A DNA stretch of 64,000 bases. Origin: CAKSEI01 sp964403505 (GTDB taxonomy: Bacteria; Bacillota; Clostridia; Oscillospirales; CAG-272). The stretch is from NCBI GenBank assembly GCA_964403505.1, contig CAYOFP010000006.1:10669-74668 (forward strand), in the 5' to 3' direction. Positions 1 through 6,808 of this stretch are shown here, piece after piece (within the stretch, counting starts at the first letter, position 1; the number at the start of each line of letters is the position of its first letter). The position numbers and the translations under genes were made by a program. Below the pieces are notes generated by a model. That model was not told the origin of the DNA. It saw nothing but the letters and a program-made list of their open reading frames with translations, and did not search any database.

Positions 1-380
1 TAGTTATCGTATTAATTAGTATCACTGCAATGTTGTTTATCGAGTATGATAAACACTCGAACTGTGCGAGGTTAACCGAATCCGAGGAAAAATACATGAA
101 AATCAAAAAAGCGATCATAGATGAACGGGAACCAATTTCAAAAATAGAAATAGAAAATATCGAAAAGATATATTCAAAAGCTACCGTTGATAGCATCAAT
201 CGCTTTTCCTCGAGCGTGGCCGGAATGAATTATAAAAAAGCCTGTGAAGGGATAACCAACATCTGTGATTCGGTAAGCAAAGAAACAAGCAGGAAGAAAA
301 ACGAAATCGATATCTCGGCACGTGATAGTAAAATACTTTTATGCATCGGCGCATTTGTCGGGATCGTCATAATTATATAA
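1..380 (+). CDS. spoIIIAB: Stage III sporulation protein SpoIIIAB, 3' part
   Basis: The frame is open from base 3 to the stop at 378-380, so this is the last ~125 residues of a protein that begins outside the window. It starts in a hydrophobic stretch (VIVLISITAMLF), continues as a charged helical soluble region and ends in a second hydrophobic segment (SKILLCIGAFVGIVIII). This is the SpoIIIAB layout (about 170 residues in full). SpoIIIAB is an inner-membrane component of the SpoIIIA-SpoIIQ channel joining mother cell and forespore during engulfment. The call rests mainly on its position directly before spoIIIAC; sequence recognition alone is moderate. Confidence 0.82.
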   Translation, partial: VIVLISITAMLFIEYDKHSNCARLTESEEKYMKIKKAIIDEREPISKIEIENIEKIYSKATVDSINRFSSSVAGMNYKKACEGITNICDSVSKETSRKKNEIDISARDSKILLCIGAFVGIVIII

Positions 381-389
381 GAGGAAATA

Positions 390-578
390 ATGAGCGAGAT
401 TTTAAAAATCATTGGCATAGGCTTCGCTGTATCGATCGGGTGCCAGCTTTTAAATAAATATGGAAGGGACGAGCAGGCAACGCTTGTTTCGATCGGCGGC
501 GTCATCGTGGTGATGCTGATGTTACTTTCGGATTTCAATGAGCTTATCACGCAGATTCAGAGTGTTTTCGGAATATGA
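390..578 (+). CDS. spoIIIAC: Stage III sporulation protein SpoIIIAC
   Basis: A 62-residue, almost wholly hydrophobic protein with two predicted membrane helices separated by a short polar loop (NKYGRDEQAT). The size and pattern match SpoIIIAC, a small membrane subunit of the mother-cell SpoIIIA complex. It starts 9 bases after spoIIIAB behind a GAGGAAATA ribosome site. Its stop overlaps the spoIIIAD start by 4 bases (ATGA), so the two are probably translationally coupled. Confidence 0.93.
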   Translation: MSEILKIIGIGFAVSIGCQLLNKYGRDEQATLVSIGGVIVVMLMLLSDFNELITQIQSVFGI

Positions 579-943
579 TACAGATATCCTGTTTTACGAT
601 CGGCGTAGCGCTTATTTTGAATGTGGTATCTCAGTTTTCAAAGGATTATGCAAAATTCGCAGAAATGTCCTGCTTTTTGTGTTTATCGGGAATGGCGGTA
701 GAACTGATATCCACGATAATTGATTATGTGAATCAACGAACTGATGCCATGACCGAGAATTATATATCAATGTTAATAAAAATTGCAGGTGTGTGTTTTT
801 GCGTATCGGTATCATCGGAAATATGCTCTCATGCAGGGTACCAGACCCTGGCACGTGTTCTTGTGGTAACAGGAAAGGCGGAAATCATAGTCTCGCTTCT
901 TCCTTATATTACAGACATGCTGTCCTCGTTCTCACAATTATAA
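575..943 (+). CDS. spoIIIAD: Stage III sporulation protein SpoIIIAD
   Basis: A 122-residue protein with about four hydrophobic helices, close to the usual SpoIIIAD length of ~130. It resembles SpoIIIAC in its first half, as expected because AC and AD are paralogues. It is an integral membrane subunit of the SpoIIIA channel needed for sigma-G activity in the forespore. The start codon overlaps the spoIIIAC stop. The next reading frame (spoIIIAE) is open across its 3' end, which makes the spoIIIAE start ambiguous. Confidence 0.93.
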   Translation: MIQISCFTIGVALILNVVSQFSKDYAKFAEMSCFLCLSGMAVELISTIIDYVNQRTDAMTENYISMLIKIAGVCFCVSVSSEICSHAGYQTLARVLVVTGKAEIIVSLLPYITDMLSSFSQL

Positions 944-1977
944 CGGCCTTTATAATAATTTTAACGCCTGTGAACGTCAGTGCTGAGGATATTAAAATAT
1001 ATGACAAGGATGAATATGAGGCAAACATACCCGAGGAAGCAAAGAAATATAGTGTAAATGAAGAAACATCATTCTCGGATCTATTCAATATTATAAAAGA
1101 TATAGCGCTAAAAGATATAGGAATAAAAACCGAAAATCTTATTAACCTGATCATTGTATGTCTGATCTGCTCGGCATGTGTGTCGTTTAGCAAAAATACC
1201 GATATGCACGACGCAGTGAGTGATGCTGCCAATATAATTTTCAGTATATATACCATAAATATTATTATGAAGGTCATCGAACACTGCACGCTCAAGAGCG
1301 ATGAGCTTTCACAGTATACATCCTCGCTCTCTCTTGGGATGACTTCATTTTTGGTATTCGGCGGAAATCCGTCGGGCGCAACGGTAATGGCCGCATCGAT
1401 ATCGGTCTTAAGCGGTGTGATATCGCTATTGATAAAAAATCTTCTGCCCGGATTGTGTGCGGTGTTACTTGCTCTGTCTTTTTCGACAGGTATCTCGGGT
1501 ATTTCATCTGTTCCGATAAAAAAGATCAGCAATTTTTATATTCTGAGCGTCACAGCGATCATGTCGCTGCTATCTATTCTGATAACCTTTCAATTTTCGT
1601 GTGCCAAAAGTGCAGAAACGATCGCAATGAAAGGAGTAAAACTCGCATCGAGCTACGCCATACCCGTTGTGGGCGGGATGATTGCAGATGCGGCGGAAAG
1701 CGTTGCAGGCAGCTTTTCTTTATTAAAAAGTTCATTCGGGCTGTCGGCTTTAATAATCATTCTCTCACTTATCATACCGCAGATCGTATCGATACTTGTA
1801 TATAAATTGGGTTTCAGTATCATCAGGATCATGGTTGATTTTCTCGGCGGAGGGTGTGCATCTGTCATAGATTGCGCCGACTCGGTGCTCAATGTCCTTT
1901 TAACAACGGTTGTGTTTTCATCCTGCGTCTTTATATTTATCATATATCTTTTTCTCGGAACGCCGGCGGTAATATGA
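793..1977 (+). CDS. spoIIIAE: Stage III sporulation protein SpoIIIAE
   Basis: Up to 394 residues: a signal-like hydrophobic segment ending near VNVSAEDIK, a soluble stretch, then about seven membrane helices including a conserved late segment VDFLGGGCASVIDC. This is the architecture of SpoIIIAE, the largest multipass subunit of the SpoIIIA complex. The start is unclear. In frame there is GTG at 793, TTG at 799 and ATG at 823, all inside spoIIIAD, and no ATG, GTG or TTG closer to the hydrophobic segment. None has a strong ribosome site, though 823 follows a CGGAAAT. The stop overlaps spoIIIAF by 4 bases. Confidence 0.88.
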   Translation: MFLRIGIIGNMLSCRVPDPGTCSCGNRKGGNHSLASSLYYRHAVLVLTIITAFIIILTPVNVSAEDIKIYDKDEYEANIPEEAKKYSVNEETSFSDLFNIIKDIALKDIGIKTENLINLIIVCLICSACVSFSKNTDMHDAVSDAANIIFSIYTINIIMKVIEHCTLKSDELSQYTSSLSLGMTSFLVFGGNPSGATVMAASISVLSGVISLLIKNLLPGLCAVLLALSFSTGISGISSVPIKKISNFYILSVTAIMSLLSILITFQFSCAKSAETIAMKGVKLASSYAIPVVGGMIADAAESVAGSFSLLKSSFGLSALIIILSLIIPQIVSILVYKLGFSIIRIMVDFLGGGCASVIDCADSVLNVLLTTVVFSSCVFIFIIYLFLGTPAVI

Positions 1978-2387
1978 AGGATTTTTTGTTGATTTTTTCA
2001 GTTTTTATCATTTTATCTTCGCTGATATCTTCTTTGACATTAAAAAAAGATTTAAACGGTTATTATTATTTTGCAGCTGTGCTTATGACAATATCGCTTT
2101 TGGTAACAAAAATGCCTGCGCAGATATCTGATATACGATCGGATATCCCACAGCAGCTCGAAACGGAAAACAACTATTGGGACTCTATTATAGAGATAAC
2201 AAAGACAAGCATAGAGACCGATATATGCATATTGTGCGATGCCGAGCGTGCCATTGTGACATTAGATGCCGACAGTATGATGATATCGTTTGTCTCAGTA
2301 TACGGTGCCGATAATATATCGCATGCTTACGAAGTACTGCACGAAAAATACGGATTGGAAAGGGAAGACGTAGTATTTGATCGATAA
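1974..2387 (+). CDS. spoIIIAF: Stage III sporulation protein SpoIIIAF (short form)
   Basis: 137 residues: two N-terminal membrane helices (about 1-22 and 31-47), then a soluble domain of about 85 residues. The start ATG overlaps the spoIIIAE stop. SpoIIIAF anchors in the mother-cell membrane and places a ring-building-motif-type domain in the space between the membranes; the B. subtilis protein is about 200 residues, so this is a short version. Identification depends on the two-helix start and on its position between AE and AG. Confidence 0.82.
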   Translation: MKDFLLIFSVFIILSSLISSLTLKKDLNGYYYFAAVLMTISLLVTKMPAQISDIRSDIPQQLETENNYWDSIIEITKTSIETDICILCDAERAIVTLDADSMMISFVSVYGADNISHAYEVLHEKYGLEREDVVFDR

Positions 2388-2685
2388 AAAGCAAAAGCTC
2401 ATACTCATAATAGGAATACTCGCCATTATCGCATCTGTCATATTTACACTGACAGATAAAAGTAAAGATACAATAGAGTATTCGCAAAGCGATATCGAGT
2501 CTTTAATAAGCAATATTGACGGTATCAGTGAAGCGAAGGTCATCGTATATAAAAGCGGAGAAAATATCGAGGGAATCGCCGTGATTTACAGCGGTGACAG
2601 CTCGGCCCGAACGAAAAATAAAATATATGAGCTGATAAGCTCGCTTTACGGTATCACATATTCAAGAATTTTCGTCGGAAATTGA
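2377..2685 (+). CDS. spoIIIAG: Stage III sporulation protein SpoIIIAG, minimal form
   Basis: 102 residues from a TTG start preceded by GGAAAGGGAAG and overlapping spoIIIAF by 11 bases. One membrane helix (about 8-25) is followed by a single compact domain of roughly 68 residues with the IDGISEAKVIVYKSG strand typical of ring-building domains. SpoIIIAG forms a large ring in the channel between mother cell and forespore. The B. subtilis protein is about 229 residues and carries a beta-rich insertion in this domain. Here the strands flanking that position are joined by a short turn, so the insertion appears absent. Confidence 0.85.
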   Translation: MIDKKQKLILIIGILAIIASVIFTLTDKSKDTIEYSQSDIESLISNIDGISEAKVIVYKSGENIEGIAVIYSGDSSARTKNKIYELISSLYGITYSRIFVGN

Positions 2686-2741
2686 ATAGATGGCACAATT
2701 TGCAAATATATATATAACAGTATTGATCGGAGGTATTACAT

Positions 2742-3338
2742 ATGGAAGAAAACAAGGAAACGAAAAAAATCACAAAAGAAAAGATAAAAAAAGTTATTAT
2801 TGATTTTTTCAAGGAATTCAAATACGGCGGAAAAATAATAAATAACAGGAATCTTATCGTAGCTGGCTCTGTCTTCGTAATTTGTGGAGCGGTATATTTG
2901 AATTACTATTTGTTCAGTGATGATAAAATCGGAGACGATATCGATGTAGCGGAAAGCAATTCGGAAGTTACGCAGGTAAATACAACAGAAGATTATTTCA
3001 GCTCGGCATCACTTTCAAGACAAAAGGCGCGCGACGAGGCTCTGCAAGTTTTAAAGGAAGTCGTGGATAGCAGCGATGCTATCGAAGAGGTTAAAAACGA
3101 GGCATACAGCGGCATAAATAAAATAGCTGATGAGATCAAATGCGAATCAAATATTGAGCAGCTGATACTTTCAAAAGGATTTGAGCAATGCCTTGCAGTT
3201 GTAAACGAAAACAGTGCAAGTATCATTGTAAAGAGTGACGGTCTGCTCGCAAATGAGGTCGCTCAGATCAAAGAGATCGTATATAAAGAAACGAACATCT
3301 CGCCGAAGAATATAACGATTGTAGAAAAAAGTAAATAA
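2742..3338 (+). CDS. spoIIIAH: Stage III sporulation protein SpoIIIAH
   Basis: 198 residues: a lysine-rich cytosolic N-terminus, one membrane helix (about 39-57), an acidic linker and a C-terminal ring-building domain with DYFSSASLSRQKARDEAL and a run of VVNENSASIIVKSDGL near the end. This is the SpoIIIAH pattern; the protein binds SpoIIQ across the septal space and is distantly related to YscJ/FliF of secretion systems. A GGAGG ribosome site lies at the correct distance. It ends the operon and its stop codon is built into the following terminator. Confidence 0.94.
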   Translation: MEENKETKKITKEKIKKVIIDFFKEFKYGGKIINNRNLIVAGSVFVICGAVYLNYYLFSDDKIGDDIDVAESNSEVTQVNTTEDYFSSASLSRQKARDEALQVLKEVVDSSDAIEEVKNEAYSGINKIADEIKCESNIEQLILSKGFEQCLAVVNENSASIIVKSDGLLANEVAQIKEIVYKETNISPKNITIVEKSK

Positions 3339-3366
3339 CAGGTTGTGTTTCAACCTGTTATTTTTT
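3334..3366. terminator. Bidirectional terminator between spoIIIAH and rlmA
   Basis: Perfect 12-bp arms (3334-3345 and 3351-3362) around a 5-base loop, with T residues after it on the plus strand and a run of six A residues before it (T residues on the minus strand). It can end both convergent units. The arms contain the spoIIIAH stop, and the rlmA stop lies in the right side. Confidence 0.9.
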
Positions 3367-4147
3367 CATATATCAATAAATCAAATCCGATATCAGTATC
3401 GATATTCTTTTGCTTTTCTATTCTTGAGATAGAATCCTTTGGCGAATTGTAATAATATGGTGTCATTCTAAATAGATCAATGGCAAGTCCGGAAGATAAC
3501 GATACGCTATATTCGATCCTGACTCTGTCAATTATGTCAAATCCGTCGTAATAAGTATCGATCGGTCTATTTTTGTATGGGGTGTCATAGATGACCTCCT
3601 TCAGACCGAATAAATGGTTTTCGGTGGGGACTGCATAGATGAATATACCGCCCCTGGTTAGAACCCGGTATATCTCCGATATGCAAAGTGGCGAGAATAT
3701 GTTTACTGCGATATTTACAGATACGGAAAGGATCGGTATTTCATTAACAGAAGCAACAAAAAATGACGGTGTTTTATATTTTCCGGAAGCCAGAGAAATA
3801 GCATGGGAAGATATGTCAAAACCGTGAATTTCAAAATCCGGTAGGGAAGAGGCAATTTTTCCGGTATAATATCCCTCGCCACATCCGCAGTCAAGCAAAA
3901 TACCGTTTTGCGAATAACTTGTAATAATTGTGCATAATTTGTTAACAATCTTATCGTACAGGCCGGATTCAAGTAATGATCGCCGTGACAAAATCATTTC
4001 TTTATTGTCGCCATGTAAAGATTTCGATGATAGTAGAAGATTGACATATCCTTTGCGCGAAATATCGAAGGAATGGGAATTCTCGCATACATAACGACGG
4101 TTATCACGAATCAGATTCTTTTTGCATATTGGACAAATATATATCAT
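3350..4147 (-). CDS. rlmA: 23S rRNA (guanine-N1)-methyltransferase, RlmA family
   Basis: 265 residues. The N-terminus has a zinc-ribbon pattern (CPICKKN, then C and H in CENSHSFD), followed by DISRKGYVNLLL and a Rossmann methyltransferase with the SAM motif LLDCGCGEGYYTGKI at about 84-98. This order is diagnostic of the RrmA/RlmA family, which methylates a guanine in the loop of 23S rRNA helix 35 (G745 or G748 in E. coli numbering). Which of the two is modified here cannot be told. A consensus promoter lies just upstream. Some relatives give resistance to tylosin-type macrolides, but the housekeeping role is likelier. Confidence 0.87.
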   Translation of the reverse strand: MIYICPICKKNLIRDNRRYVCENSHSFDISRKGYVNLLLSSKSLHGDNKEMILSRRSLLESGLYDKIVNKLCTIITSYSQNGILLDCGCGEGYYTGKIASSLPDFEIHGFDISSHAISLASGKYKTPSFFVASVNEIPILSVSVNIAVNIFSPLCISEIYRVLTRGGIFIYAVPTENHLFGLKEVIYDTPYKNRPIDTYYDGFDIIDRVRIEYSVSLSSGLAIDLFRMTPYYYNSPKDSISRIEKQKNIDTDIGFDLLIYEKITG

Positions 4148-4167
4148 TACAGCGTCTCCTTGATAAA

Positions 4168-4196
4168 ATTATATAACAGCCGCATAAATATGTCAA
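4168..4196 (-). promoter_or_regulatory. Sigma-A-type promoter of rlmA
   Basis: Read on the minus strand: TTGACA (4196-4191), a 17-base spacer and TATAAT (4173-4168), followed by AAGGAG before the rlmA ATG. Both hexamers are perfect. Confidence 0.85.
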
Positions 4197-4301
4197 TAAT
4201 TTCAAATACAAGCGTAGTGAGTAGAAAAACAATTAAGGTAATGCCGATACAGTTGAAAATAATTGAGCTAACACTGAAGTTTTACGTTTTAAGAGTGCCG
4301 C

Positions 4302-4382
4302 CAAGGCACGACTGCATGCACGCCTTGCAATTTATCGATTCCGATTCCCTTTACTATACAAAATTTTTATTTTGTATAGTAA
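4302..4382. repeat. Two inverted repeats in the gene-free stretch 4148-4486
   Basis: This 339-base interval holds two promoters at its ends and no convincing gene. In between, CAAGGC at 4302-4307 and GCCTTG at 4322-4327 flank the self-complementary octamer TGCATGCA. Then a perfect hairpin has 14-bp arms (4351-4364 and 4369-4382) around TTTT. The second is longer than a typical terminator stem and is A/T-rich, with no T run after it and no gene reading into it. It could be a mobile-element end, a processed RNA or a protein-binding site. I cannot decide. Confidence 0.6.
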
Positions 4383-4451
4383 TAGACTTTTCGCTGTGCG
4401 TACTGATATATTAAAACGGGTTCTCCTCCCTAAGATTTGTGGGGTTTTGTG

Positions 4452-4479
4452 TTGACATAACGGGAATTTATGTTATAAT
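4452..4479 (+). promoter_or_regulatory. Strong promoter placed for a leaderless mRNA
   Basis: TTGACA at 4452-4457, a 16-base spacer and TATAAT at 4474-4479. The best start codon of the next gene is ATG at 4487, only 7 bases after the -10 box, so transcription would begin at or within a base or two of the A of ATG. There is no ribosome-binding site in this interval. Confidence 0.8.
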
Positions 4480-4486
4480 TATTTTT

Positions 4487-5125
4487 ATGGATATTAAATG
4501 TTTTTCTGTAGGTTTACTGCGTACAAATTGTTATATAATAAACGCAAGCAAAAATGCAATTATTATCGACCCGGGTTTCAGAAGCACTTTAGAACTTACT
4601 GATATTGAAAAATATATTAATGAAAAAGATCTGAATGTGAAGGCAGTCTTATTAACGCATTGCCATTTGGATCACATAATGGGCGTTGATATCATTATAC
4701 AGAGGTTTCACTGCCCTGTTTTTATCAGCCAAAATGATGCTGAGGGATTTTACGATCCTGTATTTAATTTATCAAAACTGATATCGCACCATGATTTTGT
4801 CCCGGAATCTTCTGTCTCTGCTTTCGCTGATGGCGCCGAGATAAACATTGCCGATATCAGCCTGAAGGCTTACATAACTCCGGGACATACGCCCGGATCT
4901 GCGATCTTCATTTGTGATGATATTATTTTTACGGGAGATACGCTATTTCATCTTTCTGTCGGCAGGACTGATCTTGCAGGCGGAGATTTCAATGCACTAT
5001 CTGAAAGTCTTACAAAAATAAAGAGACTTTGCTGTGATAAGTGCTACCGCATATTACCCGGTCACGGACCTGAAACAACGTCCGATTTTGAATTTGAAAA
5101 TAACGATAACTATAAGCGAGGATAA
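4487..5125 (+). CDS. Metallo-beta-lactamase-fold hydrolase (glyoxalase II-like)
   Basis: 212 residues with the zinc-binding motif THCHLDH at 57-63, then PGHTPGS, FTGDTLF and a late PGHGP that supply the remaining metal ligands. This is the YcbL/GloB-like branch of the MBL superfamily; such proteins hydrolyse thioesters such as S-D-lactoylglutathione or related substrates. The substrate here is not known. An upstream in-frame GTG at 4439 is rejected because it precedes the promoter and lacks a ribosome site, while ATG at 4487 gives the usual family start (MDIKCFSVGLLRTNCY). It precedes gltX by one base and is probably cotranscribed with it. Confidence 0.85.
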   Translation: MDIKCFSVGLLRTNCYIINASKNAIIIDPGFRSTLELTDIEKYINEKDLNVKAVLLTHCHLDHIMGVDIIIQRFHCPVFISQNDAEGFYDPVFNLSKLISHHDFVPESSVSAFADGAEINIADISLKAYITPGHTPGSAIFICDDIIFTGDTLFHLSVGRTDLAGGDFNALSESLTKIKRLCCDKCYRILPGHGPETTSDFEFENNDNYKRG

Positions 5126-5126
5126 A

Positions 5127-6797
5127 ATGGATCATTTAAAGTTAGCTCAATTATTATTTCCGAATGTAACTCGTACACCCGAGGATATCGAGGCGCGCTA
5201 TCCTGTACGTAACCTGCCCGAGGGTGCGAAGGTCACTCGTTTTGCGCCTTCTCCTACGGGATTTGTTCATCTCGGCGGTTTCTATCAGGCCACCCTCGGC
5301 GAGATGCTTGCTCACCAGAGCGGAGGTGTTTTTTATCTGCGCATTGAGGATACGGACTCAAAGCGTGAAGTGAAAGGCGCCGCAAAAGCGCTTATAGATA
5401 CCCTCGGCCATTACGGTATAAGATTTGATGAAGGTGTCACTTTCGACGGAGAAATCGGTGATTACGGTCCGTACAAGCAGTCGCAAAGAGCGGATATATA
5501 TCATGTTTACGCAAAAAGTCTCGTTGCTAAGGGACTCGCTTATCCGTGCTTTACTACCATAGAAGAGCTCGAGGAACTTAATAAAACCGATAAGAAAACA
5601 GAGAACAAAAATAAAGACTGGCTTGCAGAAAAAGAACAGAGAGAAGCCGAAAAGTTGAAGTCCCGTGCTATCACGATCGAAGAAGTCGAGGATAACATAA
5701 AAAAAGGCAATCCTTTTGTTCTTAGAATTCTCGCAAACGGCAACCCCGAAAATAAGATCCCTTTTACCGATCTTATAAAAGGAAAACTGGATATCCCTGA
5801 AAATGACGAGGATTTTGTACTGTTAAAAAGTGACGGGATACCTACCTATCATTTTGCGCATGCAGTAGACGATCATTTAATGGGAACAACACATGTCGTA
5901 CGCGGCGAAGAGTGGCTTCCGTCTCTTGCAAAGCACCTCATGTTATTCAGATATCTCGGATTTAAGGCTCCGAAATATCTTCATACTGCTACTATTATGC
6001 GCCTCGATGAGAACGGAAATAAAAAGAAGCTCTCTAAGCGTGATATGGGCGCAAGCATGGCTGACTATACAGAGATGGGATATGCACCGGAGTGCGTAAT
6101 GGAATACATGATGACCCTCATAAATTCAAACTATGAGGAATGGCACATGGCGAATCCTGATAAAGAATATACCGACTTCCCTTTCAGCATCAAAAAAATG
6201 AGCACTTCCGGCGCACTCTTTGATATCGATAAGCTCAATGACGTTTCAAAAAATGTGATATCTAAGATGACAGCCGAAAAGGTGTATAATGATCTGACCG
6301 TATGGGCAACTGAGTATGAAAAAGATTTTGCACAAAAACTTACGGATGATAAGGATTACGCTATACAGATACTGTCGATCGGCCGCGGCGGCAAGAAACC
6401 GCGAAAAGATTATGCCAAATGGAACGAAGTAAAAAACTATATGTCTCTTTTCTATGATGACTATTTTGCAATTACAGATGAATATCCCGATAATTTTGAT
6501 AAACAGGATATTAAAAACACCCTTTCTGGATTTGTCGACACATTTGATAATGCGGACGACCAGAATGTTTGGTTTGAAAAAATCAAAAGCGTAGCAGATA
6601 GCCTCGGATATGCTTCGGATATGAAAGCGTATAAGGCGCAGCCCGAAAACTACAAGGGCAGCATCGCTGACATCAGTATGTTTTTACGCATTGCCGTGAC
6701 AGGCAGAATAAATTCACCCGATATGTATACCGTCATGCAGATACTCGGAAAAGACAGGGTGATCACGAGATTAACCAATATGATATCTTCCCTATAA
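5127..6797 (+). CDS. gltX: Glutamate--tRNA ligase
   Basis: 556 residues. The class I signature region RFAPSPTGFVHLGG lies at 38-51 (HIGH-equivalent VHLG) and the KMSKS-equivalent is KKLSKRD near residue 310. It charges tRNA-Glu in the cytosol. It is longer than the ~480-residue bacterial norm, with a lysine- and glutamate-rich stretch around 185-220 that is probably an insertion. The start at 5127 follows GCGAGGATAAA and begins one base after the MBL gene stop. Paired with glnS it covers both Glu and Gln charging. Confidence 0.95.
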   Translation: MDHLKLAQLLFPNVTRTPEDIEARYPVRNLPEGAKVTRFAPSPTGFVHLGGFYQATLGEMLAHQSGGVFYLRIEDTDSKREVKGAAKALIDTLGHYGIRFDEGVTFDGEIGDYGPYKQSQRADIYHVYAKSLVAKGLAYPCFTTIEELEELNKTDKKTENKNKDWLAEKEQREAEKLKSRAITIEEVEDNIKKGNPFVLRILANGNPENKIPFTDLIKGKLDIPENDEDFVLLKSDGIPTYHFAHAVDDHLMGTTHVVRGEEWLPSLAKHLMLFRYLGFKAPKYLHTATIMRLDENGNKKKLSKRDMGASMADYTEMGYAPECVMEYMMTLINSNYEEWHMANPDKEYTDFPFSIKKMSTSGALFDIDKLNDVSKNVISKMTAEKVYNDLTVWATEYEKDFAQKLTDDKDYAIQILSIGRGGKKPRKDYAKWNEVKNYMSLFYDDYFAITDEYPDNFDKQDIKNTLSGFVDTFDNADDQNVWFEKIKSVADSLGYASDMKAYKAQPENYKGSIADISMFLRIAVTGRINSPDMYTVMQILGKDRVITRLTNMISSL

Positions 6798-6808
6798 GGA
6801 GAAAAACA

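Noticed and set aside
4073..4414. 113-codon plus-strand frame between rlmA and the hydrolase gene
   Set aside because: It begins inside rlmA on the opposite strand, crosses the rlmA promoter and the hairpins and has no recognisable protein features.
4439..4486. GTG 4439 as the start of the metallo-beta-lactamase-fold gene
   Set aside because: It precedes the -35 box, lacks a ribosome site and adds residues not typical of the family.
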